Origin: PRS1 sp965250265
GTDB lineage: Bacteria > Bacteroidota > Bacteroidia > Flavobacteriales > Flavobacteriaceae
NCBI GenBank assembly: GCA_965250265.1
Contig: CBDFNO010000012.1
Coordinates: 461,470-525,469, forward strand
Direction of reading: 5' to 3'
DNA length: 64,000 bases
Numbering within the stretch: the first letter of the stretch is position 1; every line of letters starts with the position of its first letter. Shown here in pieces: positions 37,069 through 45,176 of this stretch. The notes beneath the pieces are model-generated. The model worked only from the letters and a program-made list of their open reading frames with translations, had not been told where the DNA came from and did no database searches. Both the position numbers and the translations under genes were made by a program.

Positions 37069-37552
37069 GAGTATTGATAAGAGTAGCCTTATTATTGGTA
37101 GTATAATAGCAACCTTAATTGCAGCTACTCCTTTTCTATTCTATTTACATGAAAGTGTTCCAGAAACAAATGTCTGGGACACTTTTTTGTTTACTTTTGA
37201 AAGTCATTTTTATGAGAATGCTAATCAAGCAATGTGGCTAATTACGCAAAAGGCCATTCCTCTCATGTTATTATTTATTTGGTTCTTTACAAATCGGCAT
37301 TGGTGGTATCATGCACTTTTAGTTCCAATAGCCATGTATATTTATCAGCTTGTATCTTTTTTTAATGTTGAATTAGATATTATGGATCAGTTTGAATTAG
37401 TTTATTTAGTTCCAGTTATGGCCATTATTATTCCTTCTATTTATTTGATTCGTGCTAAAATGTTTGCTAAAATAAACGATGCTGATAAGACGTTAGAAGA
37501 ACTTGAAGAGGAATTCAAGATTAAACCGCGTTCGTTTAGAGATTATTTTTAG
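37013..37552 (+). CDS. membrane protein of unknown function, three to four spans
   Basis: A 179-residue protein with hydrophobic segments at about 26-46, 80-96, 103-120 and 133-150. The first loop carries PETNVWDTFLFTFESHFYEN, and the C-terminus is a basic/acidic tail ending KIKPRSFRDYF. It is a paralogue of the gene at 42529-43143, and its 3' end is also repeated at 43792-43896. The stop overlaps the convergent exporter gene by 17 bp. No function is known; the repeated copies around the exporter region suggest it marks an insertion-prone spot. Confidence 0.65.
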   Translation: MNNLEQKSKEIHLSRQRVKSIDKSSLIIGSIIATLIAATPFLFYLHESVPETNVWDTFLFTFESHFYENANQAMWLITQKAIPLMLLFIWFFTNRHWWYHALLVPIAMYIYQLVSFFNVELDIMDQFELVYLVPVMAIIIPSIYLIRAKMFAKINDADKTLEELEEEFKIKPRSFRDYF

Positions 37553-39755
37553 TTAAAATTACATTGTTTAATTCTAGCCAATAATCACTGTAAAAGTTTG
37601 AAGTTTCCAATAATTGACTATGAGTGCCATAAACTTTAGTTTTACCTTGTTCTATAATATAAATTTTATCTGCAATATATCTTAATGAATGAAGTCTATG
37701 AGAGATAAAAATAATACTCAATTCACTCTTAAACTTGTTAAGCAGTTGTAATACAGATAGTTCTGTCTTTCTGTCCATGGCAGAGGTGAATTCATCTAAC
37801 AGCAGCAATTTAGGTTTTTTATAGAGCACACGTATTAAGGCTATAATTTGTTTTTGTCCACCCGATAAATTAATGCCTTCCTCGCCTAAAAGTGTTGCAT
37901 ACCCTTGAGGCAATTCTTTAATAAAAATATCGAAACCATAATCTTCACAAAACTTCACAATATGTTCAGGTGCATCTTCCTTTCCCAATAAAATATTATC
38001 TATTATGTTACCACTAAAAATAATAATATCTTGAGGAATTACTCCTATTAAATCTCTCCAATATACTGTTGAAATTTCTTTTAGATTGTATTTGCTATTA
38101 ATAATTATAGCTCCTTCTTCAAAAGGATAAAACTTTTGCAATACTTGTCCTAATGTACTTTTGCCGCAACCACTTTCTCCCACAATAGCAATACATTCAT
38201 TTTGTTGAATAGATAAATTAATGTTTTTTAAAAGCTGACTTCTTCCTGCAAAACGAAAAGACAAATTTTTAATTTCTAAAGAATTAAAAACGCTAAGATT
38301 TTTTGTGCCTTGTTGCTCTTTTTCAATTGAAGTAAATTCATACATTCTGTTAAAAGCAACTTTTGCTTCATTTATTGGTATAGTAATTAAAGCTAAACTT
38401 GCAACAGACGGTAATAAAGAGCCTGCAATTCCTAGAATTGCCATAAGCTCTCCTAATAACATAGCTTCATTATATACTTGTACGGAAGTAAACAACAAAA
38501 TACCAATTAAGAACAGCACACTAAATACGCCCGAAAACACAGATAGCCTTACATTTATTTTTCCTAAAATAAAAGCTTTTGTTTGATAATTACCATAAAT
38601 AATCTGATTCAGTTTTTGAAAGACAGATTGTCTATTATTGTTTTTTATGGTTGCAATGCCTTGCATTGAGCTTATATAATTACTCTCGCTAAAAGCATAG
38701 CCTTGCATAACTTCTTTTTGGGCAGTAATAATACCCTTGTTAAAACTATAAATTAGTATAAAATAAAAAGGTAAACTAATAAAAGCAATTAAGCCCGTTT
38801 GCCAGGAATAATAAAACAAAAAACCTAAAGAAACTATAGTAACTAAAGCATTAATAATAACGTTACTGGCTACCATAGAAATAACACGTTGTACACGCTG
38901 TGTATCGTTTAGTCTTGCTACCAACTCCCCTATTTTACGAGTATCAAAAAATGGTTTTGGTAAGTGTAGTAACGATGTATAAAAACTATCAATAATCCTG
39001 TTGTTAAAATCTTTGGTTTGGTGTATTAAAAAATAATTTCTTATGGCTGTAAAAAACACTCTTACCAACAATAAAAAAGCAACTAATATAATTCCTGTCA
39101 AGAGTTTTGTAATGTCTTTTGACGGCAAAATATCATCAATTAATTTTTGAGAAAAAACTGCCATAGCCATTCCTAAAACTGCAATACCAATACCTAACAA
39201 AATGCTAAACCTAAGTAGTTTATAATCGTCTTTTAGAATACTTAAAAACCATTGCTTTTTATTCGATTTTAGAGTTTCTGTTTTTTCAAAACTATGATTT
39301 GGAGTAAGGGTTAAGCAGGTTTTAGATTTCCATACAGTTTCCAACTCCTCTTTGGTATAATATACAATACCTTTTGCAGGATCTCCAATTATAAATTTGT
39401 CGTTTTCAAAACCATAGCACACTAAATAGTGCTGTAATTGCTCTTCAATAATAACGTGAAGTATTAGAGGCTCTGCATTGTCAATTACTGCCTGTATATT
39501 GGCTTCGTTCCCTTGTGAATTAAACCCTAGATTATTTGCTGCTTGGTACAAACCTAATAGGGTTGTTCCTTGCCTTGTTGTACCACTTAATTCGCGTAGC
39601 TTTTCTAAAGTGCTAGTGCCTTGATAATAGTTTATTATAGATAATAAACAGGCTACACCACAATCGCTTTGATCGTGCTGTAATACTAGCGTTTTTGATA
39701 ATCGTTTTAGATTGTATTGGGGTTTTGTTTGGAGCTTCATGATTATCAGATTCAT
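37536..39755 (-). CDS. peptidase-containing ABC exporter (C39 type)
   Basis: A 739-residue inner-membrane exporter that cleaves double-glycine leaders and pumps out the mature peptide. Residues about 20-150 are a C39 cysteine peptidase with Cys32 (QSDCGVACLLS), His109 (HYLVCYG) and Asp125 (GDPAKG). Six membrane spans follow between about 180 and 440. The C-terminal ATPase has the Walker A GESGCGKST, the LSGGQKQ signature, LLLLDE and the switch ISHR. The start overlaps the upstream stop as ATGA; a Met five codons later is also possible. It should process the double-glycine peptide at 41575-41757. Confidence 0.93.
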   Translation of the reverse strand: MNLIIMKLQTKPQYNLKRLSKTLVLQHDQSDCGVACLLSIINYYQGTSTLEKLRELSGTTRQGTTLLGLYQAANNLGFNSQGNEANIQAVIDNAEPLILHVIIEEQLQHYLVCYGFENDKFIIGDPAKGIVYYTKEELETVWKSKTCLTLTPNHSFEKTETLKSNKKQWFLSILKDDYKLLRFSILLGIGIAVLGMAMAVFSQKLIDDILPSKDITKLLTGIILVAFLLLVRVFFTAIRNYFLIHQTKDFNNRIIDSFYTSLLHLPKPFFDTRKIGELVARLNDTQRVQRVISMVASNVIINALVTIVSLGFLFYYSWQTGLIAFISLPFYFILIYSFNKGIITAQKEVMQGYAFSESNYISSMQGIATIKNNNRQSVFQKLNQIIYGNYQTKAFILGKINVRLSVFSGVFSVLFLIGILLFTSVQVYNEAMLLGELMAILGIAGSLLPSVASLALITIPINEAKVAFNRMYEFTSIEKEQQGTKNLSVFNSLEIKNLSFRFAGRSQLLKNINLSIQQNECIAIVGESGCGKSTLGQVLQKFYPFEEGAIIINSKYNLKEISTVYWRDLIGVIPQDIIIFSGNIIDNILLGKEDAPEHIVKFCEDYGFDIFIKELPQGYATLLGEEGINLSGGQKQIIALIRVLYKKPKLLLLDEFTSAMDRKTELSVLQLLNKFKSELSIIFISHRLHSLRYIADKIYIIEQGKTKVYGTHSQLLETSNFYSDYWLELNNVILTKNNL

Positions 39756-40294
39756 TCCCGATATTTATCGGGATTAGCAGGAATTAATGCTTTTAAAATA
39801 GCTTTGGGCCTTAGTTGCCCCTTGTGTTTTTTAACTAACTCTTGCTTTTTGTTGTAAATCAAAATGTAAGGAATAGAGTTAGCATCAAATCGATTAGAAA
39901 AAGTATGAGTGCTATCATATAAAAAAGTTATGTTTTGTTGGGTTAATAAATTATAAGTTTTTGCAAAGGCCCTTATTGTTTCAATAGGCTCTGTAGACAC
40001 AAAAAGGAGTCGTACATGAATAAATTGGGCTAAATTATCACCAATGCTTTGAGCTTCATGTTGGCAAAAATCACACTCCGTATTAAAATAGATAAATACA
40101 GTTGGAGTGTTTGTTACTAATTCTGCATTTGTAAATATTGTATTATCTAATGTTTTAAAGCTAAAGTTAGGAATTGATTGTAAGGTTTTTGATACCTCGC
40201 TTTTATATTGCATTTTTGTTACAACACTATATCCTAAATATCCTAAAAGTGACAATGCAAGTATTGGTATAATTATTTTAAGTATTTTTTTCAT
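39752..40294 (-). CDS. membrane-anchored thioredoxin-like protein
   Basis: A 180-residue protein with an N-terminal membrane anchor (residues about 4-24) and a periplasmic thioredoxin/redoxin fold. The redox pair is CDFC (Cys74 and Cys77), set in FIYFNTECDFCQHE, and the cis-Pro region is NSIPYILIYN. Translationally coupled to the exporter gene (ATGA). Given that the exported peptide has two cysteines, it could form or correct its disulfide, but the chemistry is inferred only. Confidence 0.82.
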   Translation of the reverse strand: MKKILKIIIPILALSLLGYLGYSVVTKMQYKSEVSKTLQSIPNFSFKTLDNTIFTNAELVTNTPTVFIYFNTECDFCQHEAQSIGDNLAQFIHVRLLFVSTEPIETIRAFAKTYNLLTQQNITFLYDSTHTFSNRFDANSIPYILIYNKKQELVKKHKGQLRPKAILKALIPANPDKYRE

Positions 40295-40321
40295 ACTAAA
40301 AGGTCTATATTCTAATGTCTA

Positions 40322-40356
40322 ACAGCTACTTGTGCTGAGCTTGTTTCAGTAAGCGG
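40322..40356. repeat. short intergenic repeat related to the right-end motif
   Basis: Reading on the minus strand it contains GCTCAGCACAAGTAGCTG, which shares the GCTCAGCAC core with the right-end repeats at 52.3, 60.7 and 63.2 kb. It sits between the thioredoxin-like gene and the membrane gene of the peptide export cluster. Confidence 0.5.
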
Positions 40357-40369
40357 TCTTTTTATCTTT

Positions 40370-41035
40370 TTAAGACATATTAAGTGTTAAAAACATAATT
40401 GCAATCACCCAAATAAGTAAACCAACACCATAACTACTACCGACTATTATAAATCCTTTTTTAGTAGTGGATTTGATTTCTTTACCAATTAAGTATGCCA
40501 AAATAACCCAATAGGCTAACTCAAATAAATTAAGTACTTGTAATGGATACACAAACCAGGGCTTTAAATCTTGATAGCCTGTTATATTAATTGCAGAGAA
40601 CGGATAAAAATATTGTAAATCCTCTAGCGTGTAATCTTGATGAAAAATATAAAACCAAAGGGTTTTAAATATAATGACCAGTAAAAACACAAACTCGGCT
40701 TTTACAACACTATTAAAGAGTGTTTTGTATTTTATTTCTTTATTAAAAAAGAAACAACCTACATCTATAATGGCTGCTATAATGCTTATTTTCAATAGTA
40801 ACAATAATGGTATAGCAATATAACCCAACCATTGCCATTTTTTTTTAAGATTTAGAGCTTCAAGTATTTGCTCTTGTGTGAATTGTTCAGATAAAGAAGA
40901 AGCATAAAGGTCTTCAGTATTTAATATTTCCTTACTTATGTAACCAAATAACATATAGGAAATAAATAATAACAGGAATAAATATTTTCTTTTTAAAAAC
41001 ATAAAGCTGAATAGTGTAACAAGAAATATTAGCAT
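40370..41035 (-). CDS. multi-span membrane protein of the peptide export cluster
   Basis: A 221-residue protein with five or six hydrophobic spans (starting MLIFLVTLFSFMFLKRKYLF), reminiscent of Yip1-type membrane proteins found near flavobacterial peptide exporters. No catalytic motif is seen. A terminator hairpin ends at its start codon, so its expression may be lower than that of the genes upstream. Immunity or export-helper roles are possible but not shown by the sequence. Confidence 0.55.
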   Translation of the reverse strand: MLIFLVTLFSFMFLKRKYLFLLLFISYMLFGYISKEILNTEDLYASSLSEQFTQEQILEALNLKKKWQWLGYIAIPLLLLLKISIIAAIIDVGCFFFNKEIKYKTLFNSVVKAEFVFLLVIIFKTLWFYIFHQDYTLEDLQYFYPFSAINITGYQDLKPWFVYPLQVLNLFELAYWVILAYLIGKEIKSTTKKGFIIVGSSYGVGLLIWVIAIMFLTLNMS

Positions 41036-41071
41036 TAAAAAAGGCTGAAAAAATTAGAATTAATCAGCCTT
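41036..41071 (-). terminator. terminator abutting the start of the membrane gene
   Basis: On the minus strand AAGGCTGA (41071-41064) pairs with TCAGCCTT (41048-41041), followed by six T that run straight into the ATG at 41035. It separates the peptide gene and its neighbour from the export genes. Confidence 0.6.
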
Positions 41072-41136
41072 AATTCAGGATATTTATTTCTCTTACTTTA
41101 ATAGTTAAGATAAATTCTTAAAAATTACTTCAAGTA

Positions 41137-41553
41137 TTAATTACTGCATTTACTTAACCTTAAATAATTTTTCCTACCAAAAGTCTGCCAATAAACAATA
41201 ATTAACATAGGTATTATCAAAGCCAACCCTAAATAGTTTGAAATAAGATCAAACATTTTTAAAACCAGTCCTCCAAAAAAGCAGGCATAAATAAATATAA
41301 GCAATCCATTTTGTATTTGACTGGTTACCCTTATTTTGGTTGAACCATCTAATGTAGATTTATCAAGATTTATAATGTTTGAACTATTATTGTTTACCTT
41401 AATAAATAACTTTGAAGAATTACTATCAACTTGGAGATTCTTTATTTTTTCATTTGGTTCTATATAATCGATAAATTTATCATTAACAAAAACTTTTAAA
41501 GGTCTAACCTTAATTAAATAATTATTCTCTCTTATTATTGTTATTGTTGCCAT
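41137..41553 (-). CDS. small membrane protein downstream of the peptide gene
   Basis: A 138-residue protein with an N-terminal beta-rich part (IIRENNYLIKVRPLKVFVND, about residues 5-80) and two hydrophobic segments near residues 85-103 and 108-125. It follows the peptide gene by 21 bp, in the position where immunity proteins of bacteriocin systems usually lie. I do not recognise the family; the immunity role is inferred from position and membrane topology only. Confidence 0.55.
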   Translation of the reverse strand: MATITIIRENNYLIKVRPLKVFVNDKFIDYIEPNEKIKNLQVDSNSSKLFIKVNNNSSNIINLDKSTLDGSTKIRVTSQIQNGLLIFIYACFFGGLVLKMFDLISNYLGLALIIPMLIIVYWQTFGRKNYLRLSKCSN

Positions 41554-41574
41554 TTTCTTTTGATTACAAAGTTA

Positions 41575-41757
41575 TTACTCACAAGCTAAACTTACCCCGA
41601 AGCCAACTGCCCCAACTACAACTGCAATTCCTGCCCCAAATCCAGACCACCAAGAAGCAAATCCGATTACTACTGCTGCACCGCTAATACCATCAGCCAA
41701 TTCTTGACATGTTCCACCATTGACTAATTCCATTTGGTTTAATTCTAATGTTTTCAT
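41575..41757 (-). CDS. double-glycine-leader peptide, bacteriocin-like precursor
   Basis: A 60-residue precursor. The leader MKTLELNQMELVNGG ends in Gly-Gly, with the hydrophobic spacing (L, M, L) typical of C39 substrates. The predicted 45-residue mature peptide begins TCQELADG and ends VSLACE, so it has one Cys near each end. Its middle is Gly/Ala/Val-rich with a WW pair and small-residue GxxxG-like spacings, as in membrane-active class II bacteriocins. The exporter with matching peptidase lies 1.8 kb downstream on the same strand. It might instead be a signalling peptide. Confidence 0.75.
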   Translation of the reverse strand: MKTLELNQMELVNGGTCQELADGISGAAVVIGFASWWSGFGAGIAVVVGAVGFGVSLACE

Positions 41758-41883
41758 AAAAATATAAATTTTAAATAAAGATACCTACTCATTCGCTTTT
41801 CGGTTTCCGCGGCTTATTTTTAGTGTATTAAGCATCACACTTTTAAAACAAACAGTTATATACTCTTTATTTAAAATATTTAG

Positions 41884-41891
41884 TATCTTTG
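41884..41891 (+). promoter_or_regulatory. -7 box in the divergent region before the HTH gene
   Basis: TATCTTTG matches TAnnTTTG on the plus strand. It would yield a short transcript ending at the terminator 41935-41968, or reading through into the HTH gene. The TTG element is not evident. Confidence 0.35.
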
Positions 41892-41934
41892 AATAAAGAA
41901 TAAACACCTGTTTATTTTTTTAAAAACTTGCATC

Positions 41935-41968
41935 GAAAGCTTCTGCTATTGTAGAGGCTTTCTTTTTT
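41935..41968 (+). terminator. terminator upstream of the HTH gene
   Basis: GAAAGCTTCTGC pairs with GTAGAGGCTTTC (two G-T pairs) across a 4-nt loop, followed by six T. It lies between the -7 box at 41884 and the HTH gene at 42078, so it may end a short untranslated RNA. Confidence 0.6.
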
Positions 41969-42012
41969 ATATTCTACTAATATTTTTTAAATTTATTTAT
42001 TTTTTATACTTT

Positions 42013-42053
42013 TATAGAATATTTACAACAATAATATAGAATATTTTCTATAT
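42013..42053. promoter_or_regulatory. operator-like repeats before the HTH gene
   Basis: TATAGAATATTT occurs at 42013-42024 and again at 42035-42046, 22 bp apart. The second copy is part of the palindrome TATAGAATATTTTCTATA. The same TATAGA-N6-TCTATA pattern recurs at 43321-43338. This is the sort of layout expected for an autoregulated HTH regulator. Confidence 0.55.
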
Positions 42054-42077
42054 AAACAAGTTTAATAAAAACTATTT

Positions 42078-42434
42078 ATGAACAAAGCTATACATAGAAT
42101 ACTTGACCTTATTGCTCATTTGGATGTTAGTGCCAGGCAGTTTGACCTATCAATTGGGACTGCAAACGGTTATACGTTGCGCATGCATAAAAACAATGCA
42201 TCTGTTGGAAGTGATGTCATTGAGCGCATTGTAAAAACTTACCCTCAAATAAATTTAGTATGGCTTATTACAGGCAAAGGAGAAATGTTTATTAAATCTA
42301 CAAAGCCAAAAACTATTGACAATGTTAATATTGAATCCTTTATAAACGAGCAACTTAATAAAAAGTGGAGCGAGGAAAAAAAGGAGTTGCTTGATGAGAT
42401 TATGAAAGAAATAAACTTGCAATTAAAAAAATAG
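42078..42434 (+). CDS. XRE-like HTH transcriptional regulator
   Basis: A 118-residue DNA-binding protein. Residues about 8-60 form a helix-turn-helix (LDVSARQFDLSIGTANGYTL), and INLVWLITGKGEMF at about 56-69 matches the same block in the regulator at 50491. The C-terminal part is charged and probably helical. It is divergent from the peptide gene at 41757, with repeated palindromes in front of it, which supports local regulation of the peptide cluster. Confidence 0.8.
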   Translation: MNKAIHRILDLIAHLDVSARQFDLSIGTANGYTLRMHKNNASVGSDVIERIVKTYPQINLVWLITGKGEMFIKSTKPKTIDNVNIESFINEQLNKKWSEEKKELLDEIMKEINLQLKK

Positions 42435-42470
42435 TTCTCGATACGTTTCGCCTTGCGAAACACTCGAACC
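42434..42470. repeat. REP-like palindromic intergenic repeat
   Basis: Contains GTTTCGC-CTT-GCGAAAC (42445-42461), a perfect 7-bp palindrome, flanked by CTCGAT and CTCGAAC. It directly follows the HTH gene stop and resembles intergenic palindromes common in flavobacteria. Confidence 0.5.
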
Positions 42471-42528
42471 GACAATAGAATAGAAATCTACCACACAGAG
42501 GTCAAGTCATAGAAATCGACACTGACGA

Positions 42529-43143
42529 CTAAACTTCTATCAACTTTTTCCTTAAAACAATAAGTTGCTTTAAATATTCCTCTTTATCCAAAACACTTTT
42601 GTTATCTCGTAGCCCGTTTAATTCCTTTCTTATAATCTTATAATCTTCTGTCTTAAAGTTAGAAAACTCATTCATTAAACTATTTATTTCATCATTGAGT
42701 TCATTATTTAAACTTTTAGATAAACTATAATAGTTAAGTTTTTTAGAAAGGAATACTAAAAATAGTATTAGAGGAATAGTTAGAGGTAAACTATAAACAA
42801 ATTCAAACTCATCAACATAGCGTAGATCATCATTTAGTATTGATAAAAACTTATAACACTCAATTATAATAGGTACAATTATTGCAAAACGCCACCAGTG
42901 TTTACAAGTTACAAACCAGATCAATAAAATTAATAAGGTTAATAATTTGTTGGCTAAGGTCCAAAAAAACACATCAATACCTTCATAATAATTTGAGTCA
43001 ATCCTAAAAATAAGAGTCTCCCATACTTTCGTTTCCGGAGCTAACCTATAGAGATAGAATAAGAATGGAAGCGCTACAATAATTGTAGCTATTATAATAT
43101 CTTTTAAGAATATTTTTCTTTGTAAAATAACGACGGTTTTCAT
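42529..43143 (-). CDS. membrane protein, paralogue of the gene at 37013
   Basis: About 204 residues from MKTVVILQRKIFLKDIIIAT (43143), with the same early hydrophobic span, loop PETKVWETLIFRIDSNYYEG, and further spans as the gene at 37013. It has a longer, charged coiled-coil-like C-terminus. A -7 box lies 25 bp upstream, which excludes the Met at 43170 as start. Function unknown. Two paralogues and a 3' remnant within 7 kb suggest repeated duplication in this island. Confidence 0.6.
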   Translation of the reverse strand: MKTVVILQRKIFLKDIIIATIIVALPFLFYLYRLAPETKVWETLIFRIDSNYYEGIDVFFWTLANKLLTLLILLIWFVTCKHWWRFAIIVPIIIECYKFLSILNDDLRYVDEFEFVYSLPLTIPLILFLVFLSKKLNYYSLSKSLNNELNDEINSLMNEFSNFKTEDYKIIRKELNGLRDNKSVLDKEEYLKQLIVLRKKLIEV

Positions 43144-43167
43144 GAGCTTAAATTTATTTTTAAATGT

Positions 43168-43175
43168 CAAATTTA
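43168..43175 (-). promoter_or_regulatory. -7 promoter box for the membrane gene at 42529-43143
   Basis: TAAATTTG on the minus strand matches TAnnTTTG, 25 bp before the chosen ATG. No clear TTG upstream. Confidence 0.4.
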
Positions 43176-43320
43176 TACCAGCAGGCCGGCATAATTATTC
43201 ACAGATCTTAATTGTATAGGAAGGAGATTGTCAATTAAGGTTTTATATAGCTGCTATTTTAGTAAATTTTATTAAGCCCATTTAGTAATAGACTTAAAAT
43301 AACAGTAATATTACAAAAAA

Positions 43321-43338
43321 TATAGAATATAATCTATA
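43321..43338. promoter_or_regulatory. second TATAGA-N6-TCTATA operator-like palindrome
   Basis: TATAGAATATAATCTATA has the same arms and spacing as the palindrome at 42035-42052. It lies upstream of the membrane gene at 43143 and of the response-regulator remnant at 43521. The rest of 43176-43520 holds no gene that I can see; TGTGGT-TTT-ACCACA at about 43430 is another short palindrome. Confidence 0.5.
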
Positions 43339-43520
43339 ATAATGTTTTGAAATTCCACTGCCAGGAATATTCTTAAGTTGTTTTATTTAGGTAATATCCA
43401 AAGAATTACATTTTTATGCATTTCCCATTGTGGTTTTACCACATATTTTTTGTCTACTCGTAAAATACATTTAAGATTTGTATATATTTTATTTTTAAAC
43501 CAGAAGCAGTATAATTATCC

Positions 43521-43893
43521 ATGATAAAAAGGAATATCAGTGTACTTATTATTGAAGATTGTAGCAACATTGCTGATGCTTACAAATATATTTTAGACGG
43601 CATCTCTAACACTAAATTTAATATTTGTTTTGCACTAAATTTGTTTTACACTAAACTGTGACGAGACCATATATCATTTAAAACGTAAAAATAACCAATT
43701 AGTGCTGTTGGATTTACAACTTTCGGTATCTAAAGACGAACGTTATCTTAGTGGAGACGATTTAGGACTTTTAATAAGACAAGCGTACAAAAGAGCGAAA
43801 ATGTTTAATAAAATAAACACTGTAGACAAAACCATGGAAGAACTCGAAGAGGAGTTTACAATTAAGCCTCGTTCGTTTAGGGATTATTTTTAG
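43521..43893 (+). pseudogene. truncated response regulator fused to a membrane-protein 3' end
   Basis: The first frame starts MIKRNISVLIIEDCSNIADA, the start of a receiver domain, and stops at 43661. A 16-bp tandem duplication (43623-43638 and 43639-43654, one mismatch) shifts the frame. Removing one copy restores a continuous receiver reading with the acceptor region VLLDLQLSVSKDERYLSGDD and then LGLLIRQ. From about 43790 the frame turns into the tail of the membrane-protein family (RAKMFNKINTVDKTMEELEE, ending FTIKPRSFRDYF). So a decayed regulator has been joined to a second copy of the tail of the gene at 37013. It is unlikely to be functional. Confidence 0.75.
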
Positions 43894-43942
43894 TTATTAT
43901 TTCAAATTTATTTGTAATTTGGGTTTTCAATAATTCCTTATT

Positions 43943-45142
43943 ATGAGCAAATCCCTTTCTCCTTTTACAAAAGAACAATTATTACCTCAAGAGGAAATGC
44001 TTGAAGTCCTCAAACGCAAAGGCAATTTATTTATAGGAATACCTAAGGAAACGTCGTTTCAAGAAAAACGAGTATGTCTTACACCAGACGCAGTTTCTGC
44101 TCTCGTAAACAATGGCCATAAGGTCCTATTAGAATCTGGAGCTGGAGATGGTGCTAATTTTCAAGACAAGAATTATAGTGAAGCTGGAGCAAAAATCACC
44201 AAAGACAAAGCTAAAGTATTTTCATGTCCAATTATCTTAAAAGTTGAGCCACCATCGTTTGATGAAATTAAACTCCTTAATCCTCAAACTATTCTCATTT
44301 CGGCTATACAGTTAAAAACACAAAGCAAGGCTTATTTTGAAGCTTTGGCAAAAAAAAGAATTACAGCAATTGCATTCGAATTTATTAGAGATGAAGATGG
44401 TGCGTATCCTGCTGTACAACAATTGAGTGAAATTGCAGGCACAGCTTCAGTATTAATAGCAGCAGAATTACTATCAAATGTTAATAATGGAAATGGACTG
44501 TTATTTGGAAACATAAGTGGTGTCCCTCCAATTGAAGTTGTTATTCTTGGAGCTGGAACGGTAGGAGAGTTTGCTGCACGCTCAGCAATTGGAATGGGAG
44601 CAAATATAAAAGTTTTTGATAATTCCATTACAAAATTGCGTAGGTTACAATCCAAATTGGGACAAACCATTTACACATCTACTATGCAACCCAAAAATAT
44701 ACTTAAAGCCTTAATACGTTGTGATGTTGCTATTGGTGCAGTTAGAGGCAAAGACAGAGCTCCAATTTTAGTCACTGAAACCATGGTAGAAAATATGAAA
44801 TCTGGAGCACTTATTATTGATGTTAGTATAGATATGGGTGGCTGTTTTGAAACAAGCGACATAACAACACATGATAATCCTATCTTTGAAAAACATGGTG
44901 TTATTCACTATTGTGTTCCAAATATTCCTGCTAGATATTCCAGATCTGCTTCAGTTTCTATTAGCAACATATTTACTCCGTATTTGCTAAAAATAGCTGA
45001 TGATGGTGGAATAGAAAATGCCCTGCGTTTTGATCGTGGTTTAAAAAATGGTTTGTATTTTTACCACGGAATTTTAACTAACAAATCTGTAGCAGATTGG
45101 TTTGATCTTGATTACAGTGATGTTAATCTTCTAATTTTTTAA
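43943..45142 (+). CDS. ald: alanine dehydrogenase
   Basis: NAD-dependent interconversion of alanine and pyruvate plus ammonia, of the alanine dehydrogenase/pyridine-nucleotide transhydrogenase family. It has 399 residues. The N-terminal domain shows GIPKETSFQEKRVCLTPDAV, and the Rossmann fold shows VVILGAGTVGEFAARSAIGM (about 195-214). The conserved SIDMGGCFETS and VPNIPARYSRSAS complete the site. It appears to be the neighbour of tsaE in the ancestral arrangement. Confidence 0.92.
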   Translation: MSKSLSPFTKEQLLPQEEMLEVLKRKGNLFIGIPKETSFQEKRVCLTPDAVSALVNNGHKVLLESGAGDGANFQDKNYSEAGAKITKDKAKVFSCPIILKVEPPSFDEIKLLNPQTILISAIQLKTQSKAYFEALAKKRITAIAFEFIRDEDGAYPAVQQLSEIAGTASVLIAAELLSNVNNGNGLLFGNISGVPPIEVVILGAGTVGEFAARSAIGMGANIKVFDNSITKLRRLQSKLGQTIYTSTMQPKNILKALIRCDVAIGAVRGKDRAPILVTETMVENMKSGALIIDVSIDMGGCFETSDITTHDNPIFEKHGVIHYCVPNIPARYSRSASVSISNIFTPYLLKIADDGGIENALRFDRGLKNGLYFYHGILTNKSVADWFDLDYSDVNLLIF

Positions 45143-45176
45143 GTGTTTTTTTAGAACACTAATTTATTATTTGCAC

